A stretch of 64,000 nt of DNA from the NCBI RefSeq assembly GCF_000327385.1, contig NW_008708986.1, forward strand, positions 3,769,124-3,833,123, given 5' to 3'. The DNA comes from Lottia gigantea. Taxonomy: Eukaryota > Mollusca > Gastropoda > Lottiidae. Shown piece after piece: positions 43,983 through 54,925 of this stretch. Every line of letters starts with the position of its first letter. Positions within the stretch are counted from its first letter, which is position 1. Below the pieces are notes generated by a model. That model was not told where the DNA came from and made no database searches. It saw only the letters and a list, made by a program, of their open reading frames with translations. The translations under genes were made by a program, and so were the position numbers.

Positions 43983-44154
43983 AGTTATCTCCCAAATGGT
44001 TTTATAGTTTTTTTTTCCGATTCTGGTAAGAGCGCACAGCCAAAACTGCATATGTCACACATTAACTGTCATCATTATGTGTCATAAAGTGCGTGTCGTT
44101 GTTGTTTAAATATAAAATGAGGCATTTTCACCTAACCGGAAATGACTTCTCTCT

Positions 44155-44382
44155 ATGTGGACGTATATCTGGCACCCCTGTCCGTCCGTCGGTCCGTCCG
44201 TGTGTAAACGCTCTAAAAACTAGATTTTTTGATGGAATCAAATGAAATGCGGTATGTGTATAAATTTTCATAAAACGAAGTCCGAATTTGAGCTATTTTC
44301 GACCGTTAGATGCAGAGTTATTGCCCTTGCCCCAAAATCTTGAATATTTACCATCCGCATGCCGTTGTGGGCGTATATGTCT
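44155..44382. repeat. Pearl-like dispersed repeat, copy 3 (single unit)
   Basis: Begins GTGGACGTATATCTGG, carries GTCCGTCCGTCGGTCC, one unit with GTAAACGCTCTA and GAGTTATTGCCCTTG, and closes with TTGTGGGCGTATATG. It is a one-unit version of the repeats at 7735 and 42416, and it shows both ends of the family. Confidence 0.6.
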
Positions 44383-44399
44383 GTGGTCCTCTATCTTTT

Positions 44400-45916
44400 A
44401 CTACCGAATGTCCACAAGCTTTTTTTTCAGTAAGAAGTCTCACTGTGACTGTAAAATGCAACGTTTCACCGATATATCACCTAGAATACGCACTGCATAA
44501 GCACAGTCGACGGTTCTAGTTTTCATTGTGTTACATCTGTTTTATTTACATCTGTGGTAAATTATTTACATATTATTTACAGCATATCATGATGTATTTT
44601 CACCTTAGTATTTTATCATCTATAAATTGATTTATGTATGTACTGACAGAAATTTGTATATGTATATTTCATTTTATCATACGACACACTCATGTACATT
44701 CATACTCATAAAGTTGATGTTTGATAGATATATTGGCAATTTATGTATACCTTTCCCCTGCTATTCATCCTGTTTCCTGTAATTTTGATAAACTTTACAA
44801 ACCATTAAGAATTTATCGTATTCGTGTGCTCATTGGTGTAGCCTAATTGTTTCTTATAATTGAAGGATGAACCCAATATGAGAGGTATTGCCCTCGTTTT
44901 AAAAACAAATTCAAATTTTAGCTTGTAAATAATCTTGAAAGCACAATTCAGAGACGGAAAGTTGAAGCAGGACTTATCATTTATTACATTTAAGAGTTGA
45001 ATCATAACTTTCACATTTATTGCATGAGCCTTATTGCAAACCCGACATTCCAAATGGATGCTTCATACTGCCCACCTGACAAAATAAAAAAGTTGAGTTG
45101 AAGTTGACACACATGTTACATTTCCGTTTACCTAACTGCATTACTGTGTATTCATGTTCAGTTTAAAAAATTGAAACACGACTTTCAAATTATAAATGAT
45201 TTACTTTACATTACAGCATAGACCTAAACATCTGTCTCTGTATGAGCCTCTGATAGCTATTTGGACAGGTGTCAGCTGGTGTAGAGACAGAAAAAATAAG
45301 CCCTGATAAAAGGAAAAATTTCCACATCTCTGCGGGTGCAGGGGTTTTAAACCTATTCAGATACCTCGGAACTGCAAAACCCAGATATACCCATCAGAGG
45401 CTCGAATAGAGGCAAATGTTTCGGACTAATAACAGAGACAAGATCTGTATATTAAATTTAAATTATTTTTCCTAGCAACAGATTGTCCTTTTCAACATTC
45501 AATATAATGGTTCAACCGCAATTAAGTGTCTATAGATTTTCAATATTGCACGGCGGGCTTGGCATAGTGATATCATCATCATTCATTTTATTACAAACTA
45601 TTTCGTGTACTGGTTTGATTGGAGTACCGATTATAAAGTACCACACCCATTGCGCAATAAGACGGTGTTAAAATGGTCCGTCAATAATTCATAATATTTC
45701 TAAATTTGACCTTATTTGACCTACGTTGTGGGATACCCTCTGGGATGTGATGTTTACAAACAAAACCTGAATACGTTACTTAATTTCTTGTCAAAAAGGT
45801 AATAACGGTATTGCTTGTGGAAATTATAGCCCATGGGTGTTTGGACAGGTTTCAAAATATGGTTTAATAGTAATTCATTTTCATTTGCGCTATTTTAAGC
45901 TGGCACTGCAGCTTTC
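44400..45916. other. No gene recognised
   Basis: AT-rich sequence without conserved motifs. A loose inverted pair, GAGCCTCTGAT (45244) and ATCAGAGGCTC (45394), spans about 160 bases and may be an old MITE. Nothing firmer is supported. Confidence 0.4.
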
Positions 45917-46187
45917 AATTTAAAAATCAAACGAGCTTACCTTCGGGAAGTGATGTTTAATTATAATTCTACGAACTATTGCAGGAACGGAGGAATTCAT
46001 GTGAGATAAGGCATGCGCAGTCAGTCTTTAAATAATCAACAACTGGGATATAACTATTTGCCGGAACGGATTATTTTTGGAGGGTACCCGTTTTGGGTGG
46101 GCACATGAATTCCTCCGTTCCTGCAATAGTTCGTAGAATTATAATTAAACATCACTTCCCGAATGTAAGCTCTTTAATTTTTAAATT
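45917..46187. repeat. Large palindrome (about 85-bp arms)
   Basis: The arms at about 45917-46003 and 46102-46187 are close inverse copies (e.g. GAACTATTGCAGGAACGGAG against CTCCGTTCCTGCAATAGTTC) around a loop of about 98 bases. Within it, CATGTGAGATAAGGCATGCG at about 45999 matches the inner part of the DIRS right terminal repeat. The palindrome abuts the DIRS left inverted repeat, so it may be a rearranged DIRS end or a fold-back element at that site. Confidence 0.75.
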
Positions 46188-46232
46188 TCTACTTCACACT
46201 ATTGCTACGTCACTCCGGAAACCACGTGAGAT
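46187..46232. repeat. DIRS left inverted terminal repeat
   Basis: It begins TTCTACTTCACACTATTGCT and ends CACGTGAGAT. The inverse copy is at 62884-62929. Weaker similarity continues inward for about 20 more bases. Confidence 0.8.
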
Positions 46233-46490
46233 TTCAAAGCATATCACAGTAGTTGGTCAAGTATAGCAATCAGAGTATACATGTCAATATATATTTATTA
46301 TTGTAAATCTTTAACAATATGTCAACAATGTAAACTTCAACAAGGAATAACAATACAATAAATTGTAACAAACATTAGTTAATATTCTTCCTGAATATAA
46401 AAATATCTGAATGAACCCATTAATCAGTTAAATAATAAAGATAATCAAATAAGAAAAAATCTTTAAAGTTGTGAAAAATGAATATAAAGA

Positions 46491-46866
46491 TTAACACAAA
46501 AAACTTTGTAAAGTGGTGTCTTTGGCACTTAGTTCACTAACAGGTTTGAAATAAAATCTGTTAAATGTGGAAGCATTACTCCAACCAGCAGATTGGAGTA
46601 TAACATCAAGTGGAACATTATTTTGAGCAAGTTTTGAAGTTACAGCAGACCTGGTGCTGTGAGTACTATATATATCAGCACCAGCTTGTTTTAATATGGA
46701 TCTAATCCACCGCAAAATAGTGTCTGTTGAAGCTGGCTTATGTGGTTTGGTAAAACTAATTAAAAATTGAGTATGGTCACCTCTTAAGTTTTTAGTTCTA
46801 TTTATATATTCAGTTATTAATGAATACATACACAAGCTAGAATTTGTAGAATTCTTAGCAAACTCC
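46491..46866 (-). pseudogene. DIRS tyrosine recombinase, C-terminal part (fossil)
   Basis: The segment carries the catalytic end of a tyrosine recombinase: IYSTHSTRSAVTSKLAQ (H..R box) and VILQSAGWSNASTFNRFYFK (H/W and the nucleophilic Y region), preceded by RTKNLRGDHTQFLISFTKPH. It is the 3' end of the DIRS coding region and lies about 260 bases from the left terminal repeat. The N-terminal part lies beyond the inserted DNA transposon. Confidence 0.85.
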
Positions 46867-46870
46867 AATG

Positions 46871-49800
46871 CTGCCCTAAAAAGGTGAAAGACAGTATCTG
46901 CAAAAATGGCGTTTTGAGAAAAATCGAGGTTTGAAGTTTGAGATCTTCCCACTTCCAAATTAATGTTATGACTGTTACTAAATTTTGGTAGATACAACCA
47001 ATAATCACCCCGAATTGAAATGTTCTATCATGATATTGATATCTGTGTCATGTCTGTGGTAATGTCAGATACTGCCCTCAACATGCTTGACAATACTTTT
47101 GACCATTACTTACCATACGAAGGTAAATGACAGTATCTCACATTTTGTGGTATCGCACAATATAATTATGACAATATAACAGTTTAAAAAGAAACAATAA
47201 GCCGAATTTGCATTCTGAAAAGGGTTACTGGAACAATAGGTAAAGCGAGAAATTGGACTATTATAATAAAAGATGGGTTTCCTTATTTCTAGTGTCAAAT
47301 TAAGCAAATTATTTGGTTAATTGGTGTTTCTAATGAATTATCATGTATTCTTAATCATATCATTATGTTCTCTTTGTATATAATTAACACTTTTAACCAA
47401 TCATAAATGTCCATGTATGTACATCTGGATAAAGAAAAAAGACCTTTTTGACCTTTCTTGATCGGTCACTCATTGGATTTTTGCTGGAAATTCTCTATAA
47501 TTTAGCTAATTATGAATTAATTAATAAGGGAACCCATCTTTAACAATTTTAGATAATACACCACCCCTGAAGGTTTTATTTCTATTGTTAGTACTTTTAG
47601 TCCTGGAAAGTGTTATTGATAGGAATGAAATATGTCTAAAAGTGTGTTGAGAAGCCGTATAAGCTAATTTATCATACTGGTAAATCATACAGAAAAACAA
47701 ACAACATAAAGAACATTTTTTCATCAAATACAATACTGAAACAAGATGATTTTATGGAAATTAATCTTCATATTTTTCTGTAGATTCATTGAAAAGATCT
47801 TCACAGTTTTTATCAATGTCAATACTGGTCCAAAATATACGTCGATTTGTAGGCATCATGGGGCACAACTTTTCAACAATATCAGTTTTCTTCTCAAGGG
47901 GTATTCCTCTGTTCTTCTGGCGCAGTCTCTTAGGAAACACCAACATTGCTCCTTTTTTGTGAAGCCCAATTCAATGAACTCGAGATCATCATGGTTCAAT
48001 GTGTAGGACAAAGTTTTCGACCCACGCTTCACTTTTATTTCAACCATTTGGGTCAACTTAATTCCAGATTTCTTCATCTTGGCTGCAGAATGGATAGGAC
48101 TCCAATCACGAAAATCAATATTTGACATCTGTAAACCTTCTACATTAGAACACCTTGATACAACATCTACAAAATCTGAAAAATCTAATACTTTGCCACC
48201 TTGTTGACGATTCATTTGCTGCTCTACCTGATGATGGACAGAGTCAGCAGACATAAATGTATGTCCTGTTTCAAAATACTTCAATGTTACGTCTTGAGCT
48301 TAAACATCATTATTGTTAACCAAAGTTAATAAGGCAGAAATGAGGTACCAATTCTTGTTTTGAGCAACACAGTTGTCCAGCCACAGTACAATATGCTCTG
48401 CATCTCGCATCTCCTTCAAAGCTTTCACAAAAGCGGAGGCAATTTATTTGCCCTGCCTACCACCTATTCCCTCGTGCCATAAAACAGCCAAAGATCTCTC
48501 TCTAATGTGTGATGGTTTCTTTGATTGCTTACCAACTGCAGCGAACGTTTCATTAAAAGCAATGATGCGTTTCGTAAAAATTGCGGTTTTGTTACCTGGC
48601 ATAAGAGGTAGCATAATAACCTTTTGAAGATCAACACTTCTTATCAATATGTTTGCATCTGCATTAGATGCATCAGTTTGATAGTGTACTCTAGCTGATG
48701 CAGCTGCCTCGTTATGTCTCTTCCAGGTACTGCATCTGTCACAGGTAACGCCATCAGTAAGATCAGCGTGGTCTGATTTGACATGTAGCTCATGTTGGAG
48801 ACATACCTCACATTCTTCTTCACCCAATTTAGTGAAACTGATCTTCATATCTTGGATAAGCTGTCTATATGTATCATAGCTGCATTTTTGAACAGCAGTT
48901 GATTTAAAATCATCATACATCATACGAATTGAAACATCACTCGGTAGATATCTTCTGTTTGGGGCGTGAGCCCTCCTATAATGACTGATACAGGGATTGA
49001 ACGACTCAATATGGGCCTTTATTGGTTCTCTGTTAATCTTATTGGGTGGCTCTTGCATCCCACGTTTGTCTGGTGGGGGTGAAATATCTGAAGGCCTGGT
49101 GAGCTTCATGACTGTGTTAATCATTTTATCATTTTTTGGATGATAACCTAATGTACAAAGGAAGAAAACCTTGCAAACAACTTGAGCTGTACCATGTTCA
49201 TCCTTTAGAAAATATTCATAGCTGAGTTTTCTTCTACTTGGAGCTTGAGTCGTCTGTCGACGCTTCTCGTTTCTATGTACATTATTGAACAAATACTGTC
49301 TTCTCCCATTGTAATTAAGTTTCCAATATGCTTCCCAAATTTCTTTCCTACGTTTTTCATCAATTTTATCTAAACAATTTCTTTTGCAATTTTTACAGGG
49401 TTCTCTTATTGCATGGTCGCTCTCAAGGTTCGGTTTGTGTTTTTTGGTACTAGGTTGTTTTATTCTGTCATCTAATCGCCCATCTGTCGTGGTTTCGTCT
49501 TTGTCAGGTTCATAATCCGGATCTTCATTAACATCGTCAGCATTAGAATTTTGAAATTCTTCATTATCATCTACACCATAATCATAGTCTCTATGTGTAC
49601 CAGTATCTATTATCACTTCCAAAAGATCATCTGGAGATCCTAGAAAGATTCTTGTTGGTGTTGTTGGTGCCACCATGTCTGCATAAAGATTCTGAATTAT
49701 TCTTGAAGGCTCATTGTTGTGTTCTTGCACTGCAGAATTTAATACCTCAGGAAATAATTCAAGCAGACAATTCTGGTCCATTTCAGGTTCTGCCACATCA

Positions 49801-50195
49801 TTTTTTAATTGTGCACATTCTTTAGAATCAGATAAGTTGTTTTTAAGCGATAAATTGAAAATTTGTTTCCCTCTAGATAAGCTATCCATGCTGTTTTTAT
49901 CCACCTTGTGCAGCAGTATCTCACAACCTCTATATGAAATTGGAACTAGTTTGGCAGAGAAAGGCAGTAACTTACTAAGAAAGGGAGGGAGAGGACAGTA
50001 TCTACCATTTACTGCTTTTTAACTTTGTAACTCTGCATAAAATGTAGATACTGTTGAATTTTACAGCCAATAACTCTTCTTATTCTTCATATATACATTA
50101 TTTTATATCACAGAACAGTATCTGCTGGTCATAATGTTACCCATAACTCATTTTCGTCAAAATTGCAGATACTGTCTTTTACCTTTTTAGGGCAG
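46871..50195 (-). mobile_element. DNA transposon inserted in the DIRS recombinase
   Basis: 3,325 bp. Its ends are inverted repeats starting CTGCCCTAAAAAGGT, about 33 bp with one mismatch. AATG flanks both sides (46867-46870, 50196-50199), giving a 4-bp target duplication. The motif CAGTATCT (either strand) occurs at least eight times near the ends: 46892, 47067, 47131, 49914, 49996, 50046, 50116 and 50167, a classic subterminal transposase-site array. It carries one transposase-like gene on the minus strand. The 4-bp duplication would fit the Sola superfamily among others, but I cannot confirm the family. Confidence 0.85.
47761..49904 (-). pseudogene. Transposase-like gene of the inserted DNA transposon
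   Basis: The long N-terminal frame (48444-49904, 486 aa) has an acidic leader (about 1-150), a CKNCKRNC cysteine cluster, RRKEIWEAYWKLNYNGRRQY, QVVCKVFFLCTLGY, HIESFNPCISHYRRAHAPNR, ECEVCLQHELHV, DLQKVIMLPLMPG and LWHEGIGG. Further left, ALKEMRDAEHIVLWLDNCVA then QNKNW forms the second acidic motif, YFETGHTFMSADSVHHQVE the next block, and EKLCPMMPTNRRIFW the end. The pattern recurs in many uncharacterised invertebrate proteins and fits a DDE-type transposase. Stops at about 48441 and 48300 and a frame change near 47940 disable this copy. Confidence 0.75.
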
Positions 50196-50199
50196 AATG

Positions 50200-50929
50200 G
50201 TTTTAAATGAAACCCAGGGCGAGATTGTTTGATTAGTCTTGATACACAAAATATGTATTTCGAGTCACTGACTTTCATGTCCTTAATATCTAAGAATTGA
50301 AGTGTTTGTGTCCTTTGGGCAGTAAATAAGGCCAATAAAGTGACCAGTTTCAATGTTAATTCTATTAAAGTTAACATTGTAAATGGTGAGAAATTACTCA
50401 AAAAAGTCATCACAAGGTTCACATCCCATACTTCATGGTATCTTGGTTTAGGAGGGTTTGCGTTAAACGCACCTCTTAGAAATCTTTTCACAAGGGGGTG
50501 TTGTCCAAAATGAACATTTGATATGTGTGGTAGAATAGCTGAGAGAGCACTTCGAGCATTATTGACAGTACTATAAGATAGTTTTGCATCAACTAAAGTT
50601 GCAAGAAAATTTACACCATCTTCAACACTAGGTATTAACGGATTAATTCCTGGATTATGACAAAAATTGTTCCATTTAGTTATATGTGTTGAGTATTGAA
50701 CTTGAGTTTTATTTCTCCAAGATTGTAAGATGATGCTTGAAGCTGATGTTGAAAGGATGCTGTTAGTTGTTTGTTTCCTGAGACATGGCAAATCAGCAGA
50801 CAAAGAGTTTTGTGAGGCGGATGATGCAGACTGGTTGAAGAACTTAGTAGATGCTTTGACAACTGTAAAAAAACTGGTGGTTGTATCAGCAATTTTGTTA
50901 ACTTTGGGTACCATGATTGTGTCTTCCAA
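50200..50929 (-). pseudogene. DIRS tyrosine recombinase, N-terminal part (fossil)
   Basis: It shows the core-binding region, LQSWRNKTQVQYSTHITKWN, GVNFLATLVDAKLSYSTVNN and RSALSAILPHI. The start of the catalytic domain, LVTLLALFTAQRTQTLQFLD, holds the first catalytic arginine. SKYIFCVSRLIKQSRPGF follows. The inserted DNA transposon interrupts the gene just after this point. Confidence 0.85.
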
Positions 50930-52499
50930 TTTGGTACAACTAATATTCCTATGGCTTTTTCTTGAATTATTTTTTGTAGAACCATTTGAACTATGCTGAA
51001 AGGAGGAAAAGCATAGAATTTATATGTTGACCATGATACAGAAAATGCATTAACAGCACAACAAGAAGGGTCACATTCATAAGATATGTAAGAAGAGAAC
51101 TGAAAATTTAGTCTAGATGCAAATAGGTCAATATCTGGAAACACATCAAGGATTGCTAATGCCCTTTGTAGTGATTGTTTATTAAGCATCCACTCAGTGT
51201 TTGTCCGACACTTCCTAGACTGTTTGTCAGCTTCTATGTTTGATATACCAGGAATATCAGCTATGGTTAACCAGATTAATTCTCTTTGCATCATAACCAA
51301 ATTTCTTTTGAAATATCATTGCATAATTGTGAGTGACTTGAGCCCATATGCTGTAATGTTGCCACAGCAGTAATATTGTCAACTAAAACTTTAATATGGG
51401 AGGAAACAAGGTACTTCTTAAAACTTTTAAGAGATAAGAAAACAGCTAAGGTTTCTAAATAGTTTATGTGAAAAGTTCTTTCTAATTTACGTCATTCACC
51501 CCCAATAGATTTATCCTCTAGTGTGGCTCCCCAGCCAGATAGTGAGGCATCTGTTGTCATAGTAATTGTTGGGGGTTCTCTTTGAAGCGAATTGTATGTG
51601 TTCATAACATTGTCCACCCACCACTGAGTTTCCAGTATTGCACTGATGTGTAATTGCATCTGAGAGTCAAAATTGCCCTTAGATACCAGGAGACTGGAAC
51701 TTTTATCTTTATCAAGTGATCTATAGAAAAGTGGGCCATACATAACACCAGGAAAACTTGATACTATCAAACCAATAACTTTCGCTAAAAATCTAAAAGT
51801 AAGCTTCCCAAGATTGTTATAATTAAGTAATTCTAAACAAGCTTGTCTTAGTTTTGTCTTTTTTTACATCAGTTAGACGCATAGTCATTGTAGAGGAATA
51901 AAAAAATTATAGATTTGGATGGTTTCAAGGTGGATTTAACTGGATGTATCACAAATCCTAATTTCCTAAAAATGTCAACAGTTGCTACTACATTAGCACA
52001 ACATTTGTCATAACTTTCACCCATTAGAAATATATCATCTATATAGGCAGATGACACATGTCCGGCAGATCTTAAGAAGGACAAAGGAGGTTTTAGTAAC
52101 TTTGTAAATTTTCTGGGACAAAAGCATAGCCCATTTAGAAAACATGTAAAGCAGTAATATTTATTTTTCCAGAAAAATTTTAGGTATTTTTTGACACGAG
52201 GGATCTATAGAACTCATGTAACAATCTTTCTCTATCAATTTTATGACATTGTCTATAGTATCCATTTTAAAATGATTATATTCGATACATAGATTCAATT
52301 TTTTCAAGTTTAATATCATTCTATATGTACCGTCTGGCTTTCCTCTAAGAAAAATTGGCGAAAGAGAATCATGATCTTCAGCATTACATTCTTGAAGAAC
52401 ACCTTTGCTATGAATATCATGAGCGCCAAATACATTATGTGGTGCTTTATGTTGCTGAGGTAATGGTGATTGAAAATTTATTTTTGTACCTTTCACCAT
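50680..52499 (-). pseudogene. DIRS reverse transcriptase and RNase H region (fossil)
   Basis: RT fingers and palm: SPIFLRGKPDGTYRMILNLK and YNHFKMDTIDNVIKLIEKDC (52161-52499). Catalytic motif: SAYIDDIFLMGESYDKC (51869-52084). RNase H: TITMTTDASLSGWGATLED (51492-51770). Then the family's closing module: DVFPDIDLFASRLNFQ, SVSWSTYKFYAFPPFS and AIGILVVPNWKTQSWYPKL (50680-51300). The order fits DIRS. Broken. Confidence 0.88.
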
Positions 52500-52511
52500 T
52501 TCAATAATCTC

Positions 52512-53100
52512 TTAATCAGATGTCATACTTTGCCAAAGCGCAAGATATTTATGAAGACAACCTGCTTGAAAATTTTGAACTTCTGCATGTAATTCAGCCA
52601 AAAGATTAAAACAATATTTATCAAAATCACTCACCTTAAAAACATCTAGTTTTAAGGGTGACTTGGTTTCCATTACTTTTCTTTCGTTTGTTTTTTCTTG
52701 TACTGGTATGATGACTTCTGGTTTTTGTATTTTTCTTTTTGATGATAATTGTTGTATTTCGGTTTGTCTAAAAAAAATGACTATTACTATACCTGTCATA
52801 GGATTTATTGCTGTAAGATGACCTCTGTGGTTCAGGCTTACGACTTTGGACCTGCTTACCAAGTTTATTGGTTTCTTTTATTGCAGACAAAGATTTTGGA
52901 AGATCCTCGCCAAACAATTGAGTACCTGTAATAGGAACACTCTTTGAACATACAGAACTAAATTCTTTATTAAGGTAAGGCTTTATCAAATCCCTTCTTT
53001 TGTAGGACAAGTCCTGTGAGGCATTTCCTAAAAGTGCAATAGCATCCACAGCTGAAGCTTTTATAATGGATTTCTGAATACCTGCCAAGAGACTCCTTGA
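52512..53100 (-). pseudogene. DIRS gag, C-terminal part (fossil)
   Basis: It reads LLAGIQKSIIKASAVDAIAL, SYKRRDLIKPYLNKEFSSVC and GTQLFGEDLPKSLSAIKETN, the block typical of the DIRS gag-like protein upstream of RT. A lysine-rich tail follows. The right border is a Penelope fragment at about 53105. Confidence 0.7.
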
Positions 53101-53104
53101 TGTT

Positions 53105-53734
53105 CGACTCAAAGACCATCAAGACAAGCCCGGCAATGAAGGAACATCTGCTGTGGCTGAACATCTTGCTATGGGAAGGAAAACAGGACATAAAGTCAAC
53201 TTTGACAACACCAACATACTGACAATCAATAAGCACATAGATAACACCAGGAGACTTCATGAACCTATCCACATCAGAAGATATCAGACCTTAACAGAGA
53301 TGAAGGTGTTCGTTTATCGCATGCATATGATAAACTTATCAACTTGTAATTATTCATATTCAAACAATTTCCAACTTTAAGCATAGTTAGTTATATGAAC
53401 AATGTAATTTCTATTAATAAAAGACTCCAATACCAGCAATAGTTGTTTAGTTAATATTCAATTACTCTTTTTTAATTCATTTACTTTACTTCAATTATTT
53501 TACTTAATCAGCCTGTATGTTATTTTAAGAATTATGTACCTCTTATTGTACTTGTTAAAATTTAATGTAATGTATCAATAAACCATTTATCTCTTGTGTG
53601 TTCTTAATAATAAGCATTAATGTATATATAGTTTGCCCATCACTTCTTCTCATTATGTGCCTGAGGACGACGGGGGGAAACACGTCGAAACGTTGCATAA
53701 AACTTTAACCAGTGATTGTTGTTCCATAAAGCTG
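53105..53734 (+). mobile_element. Penelope-like element, 3' fragment
   Basis: The plus-strand frame reads RLKDHQDKPGNEGTSAVAEH then MGRKTGHKVNFDNTNIL and RRLHEPIHIRRYQT. This is the C-terminal half of the GIY-YIG endonuclease domain of Penelope elements. About 270 bases later, CCTGAGGACGACGGGG and ACGTCGAAACGTTGCA give the usual Penelope tail. The element is 5'-truncated by hundreds of codons. It lies inside DIRS gag, next to the gypsy element. Confidence 0.75.
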
Positions 53735-54257
53735 TGTCTATATATCTAACTAATAGGTTACAACATCTAACTCATAGGTTACAACATCTAGGTTATCTTG
53801 GTCGTGTGATCAAGAGGACAAACCACCTTCCTAGCTGTCAATTTGGGAACTGATCATCAACGTGATCTTTTGCCGGTCTCTTTCAGCATGAGGATCATCC
53901 TTCTTTCTGATTGGTTAAAACCAAATATAAATATTTCAGCATAAGGATAATCCTCATTTCTGATTTGTTAAAGCCTAATCTAGAAATCTGATTGGCGGAT
54001 AGGACTTCTTGCATGTTGGTTGCTGATTGGCTAGGTCTCTGACAATGAGAACGCCGACATGTCCTTGTCCCAGAAACAAAGTATAATCTTGTTTGTATAA
54101 GTTAATTTAGCTGCGCTTAGAACAAAGAGGGATAAGTGTCAGGGCCGCAAGGTTTTAATAACTTTAGACAATAGAAGTTTGATCAAGGTATTAATTGGCT
54201 TTCAATGTAAACTATTAGCACCTGCCCTTATCCATCCTAATGATACATTGTGTAACA
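53735..54257 (-). repeat. Gypsy-env 3' LTR
   Basis: About 523 bases matching 61898-62430 apart from a short difference at the left end and some eight substitutions or indels. A polypurine tract lies against its right (inner) edge, which marks it as the 3' LTR. Confidence 0.9.
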
Positions 54258-54618
54258 ATTCCTCCCTTTCTTTATAAATTTAAGCTGTATTACAGCTTAA
54301 ATTAACAAAACATTAAAAATTATATAAAAGAAATAACTAAGACGGTAACAAAATATAAAAAGAAAAATCACTTGGAACATGCGGTCTGAACAGTCAATAG
54401 AATAATTGTTCAAGTATGAGTTAATGTATATACACAAGGTTTTAAGAAGAAAAGAAAAAACCTTAACTGTACTGTTCGTATGTACACACTGAGAATAATG
54501 AACTCCACATTCACTAAATTTTGAATCGGTAACGCGAGACACACATCAATGATAAATAATAAATTCCAAATCATTATTGAGGCGACACGTCATAATCATA
54601 AGAACACTGAATTTAAAA

Positions 54619-54870
54619 CTAAAGTGTACACCAGAAATATGGCGAAGTATAACCATCCAAGGCTGGAAGTTTAGTAAGTAAAATATACTGTTGATAAGTA
54701 ATACCATTCAAATATCTGGAACTTTGGTAAGTTAAATATACCGTTGATAAGTAATACCATTCAAATATCTTGAACTTTGGTAAGTAAAATATACCGTTGA
54801 TAAGTAATACCATTCAAATATCTGGAACTTTGGTAAGTTAAATATACCGTTGATAAGTAGTACCATCTGA
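54619..54870. repeat. Tandem repeat between env and 3' LTR of gypsy-env
   Basis: Four imperfect units of about 63 bases, each with AAATATACCGTTGATAAGTA and ATCTGGAACTTTGGTAAGT, lie between the envelope gene and the 3' LTR. They are non-coding. Such repeats occur in the 3' untranslated part of some gypsy elements. Confidence 0.85.
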
Positions 54871-54925
54871 ACTATTGGTAAATATGACCATGAAAAGATC
54901 TGGACTGCTGGTACACTGCGAAGCT

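Noticed and set aside
45230-45430. MITE suggested by GAGCCTCTGAT inverted pair
   Set aside because: Only about 11 bases match well and no flanking duplication is visible.
47320-47760. Short open frames near the left end of the DNA transposon
   Set aside because: AT-rich untranslated part of the transposon; no motif was seen.
53153-53380. Short plus-strand frame as a host gene
   Set aside because: Its motifs match the GIY-YIG end of Penelope elements and the typical Penelope tail follows.
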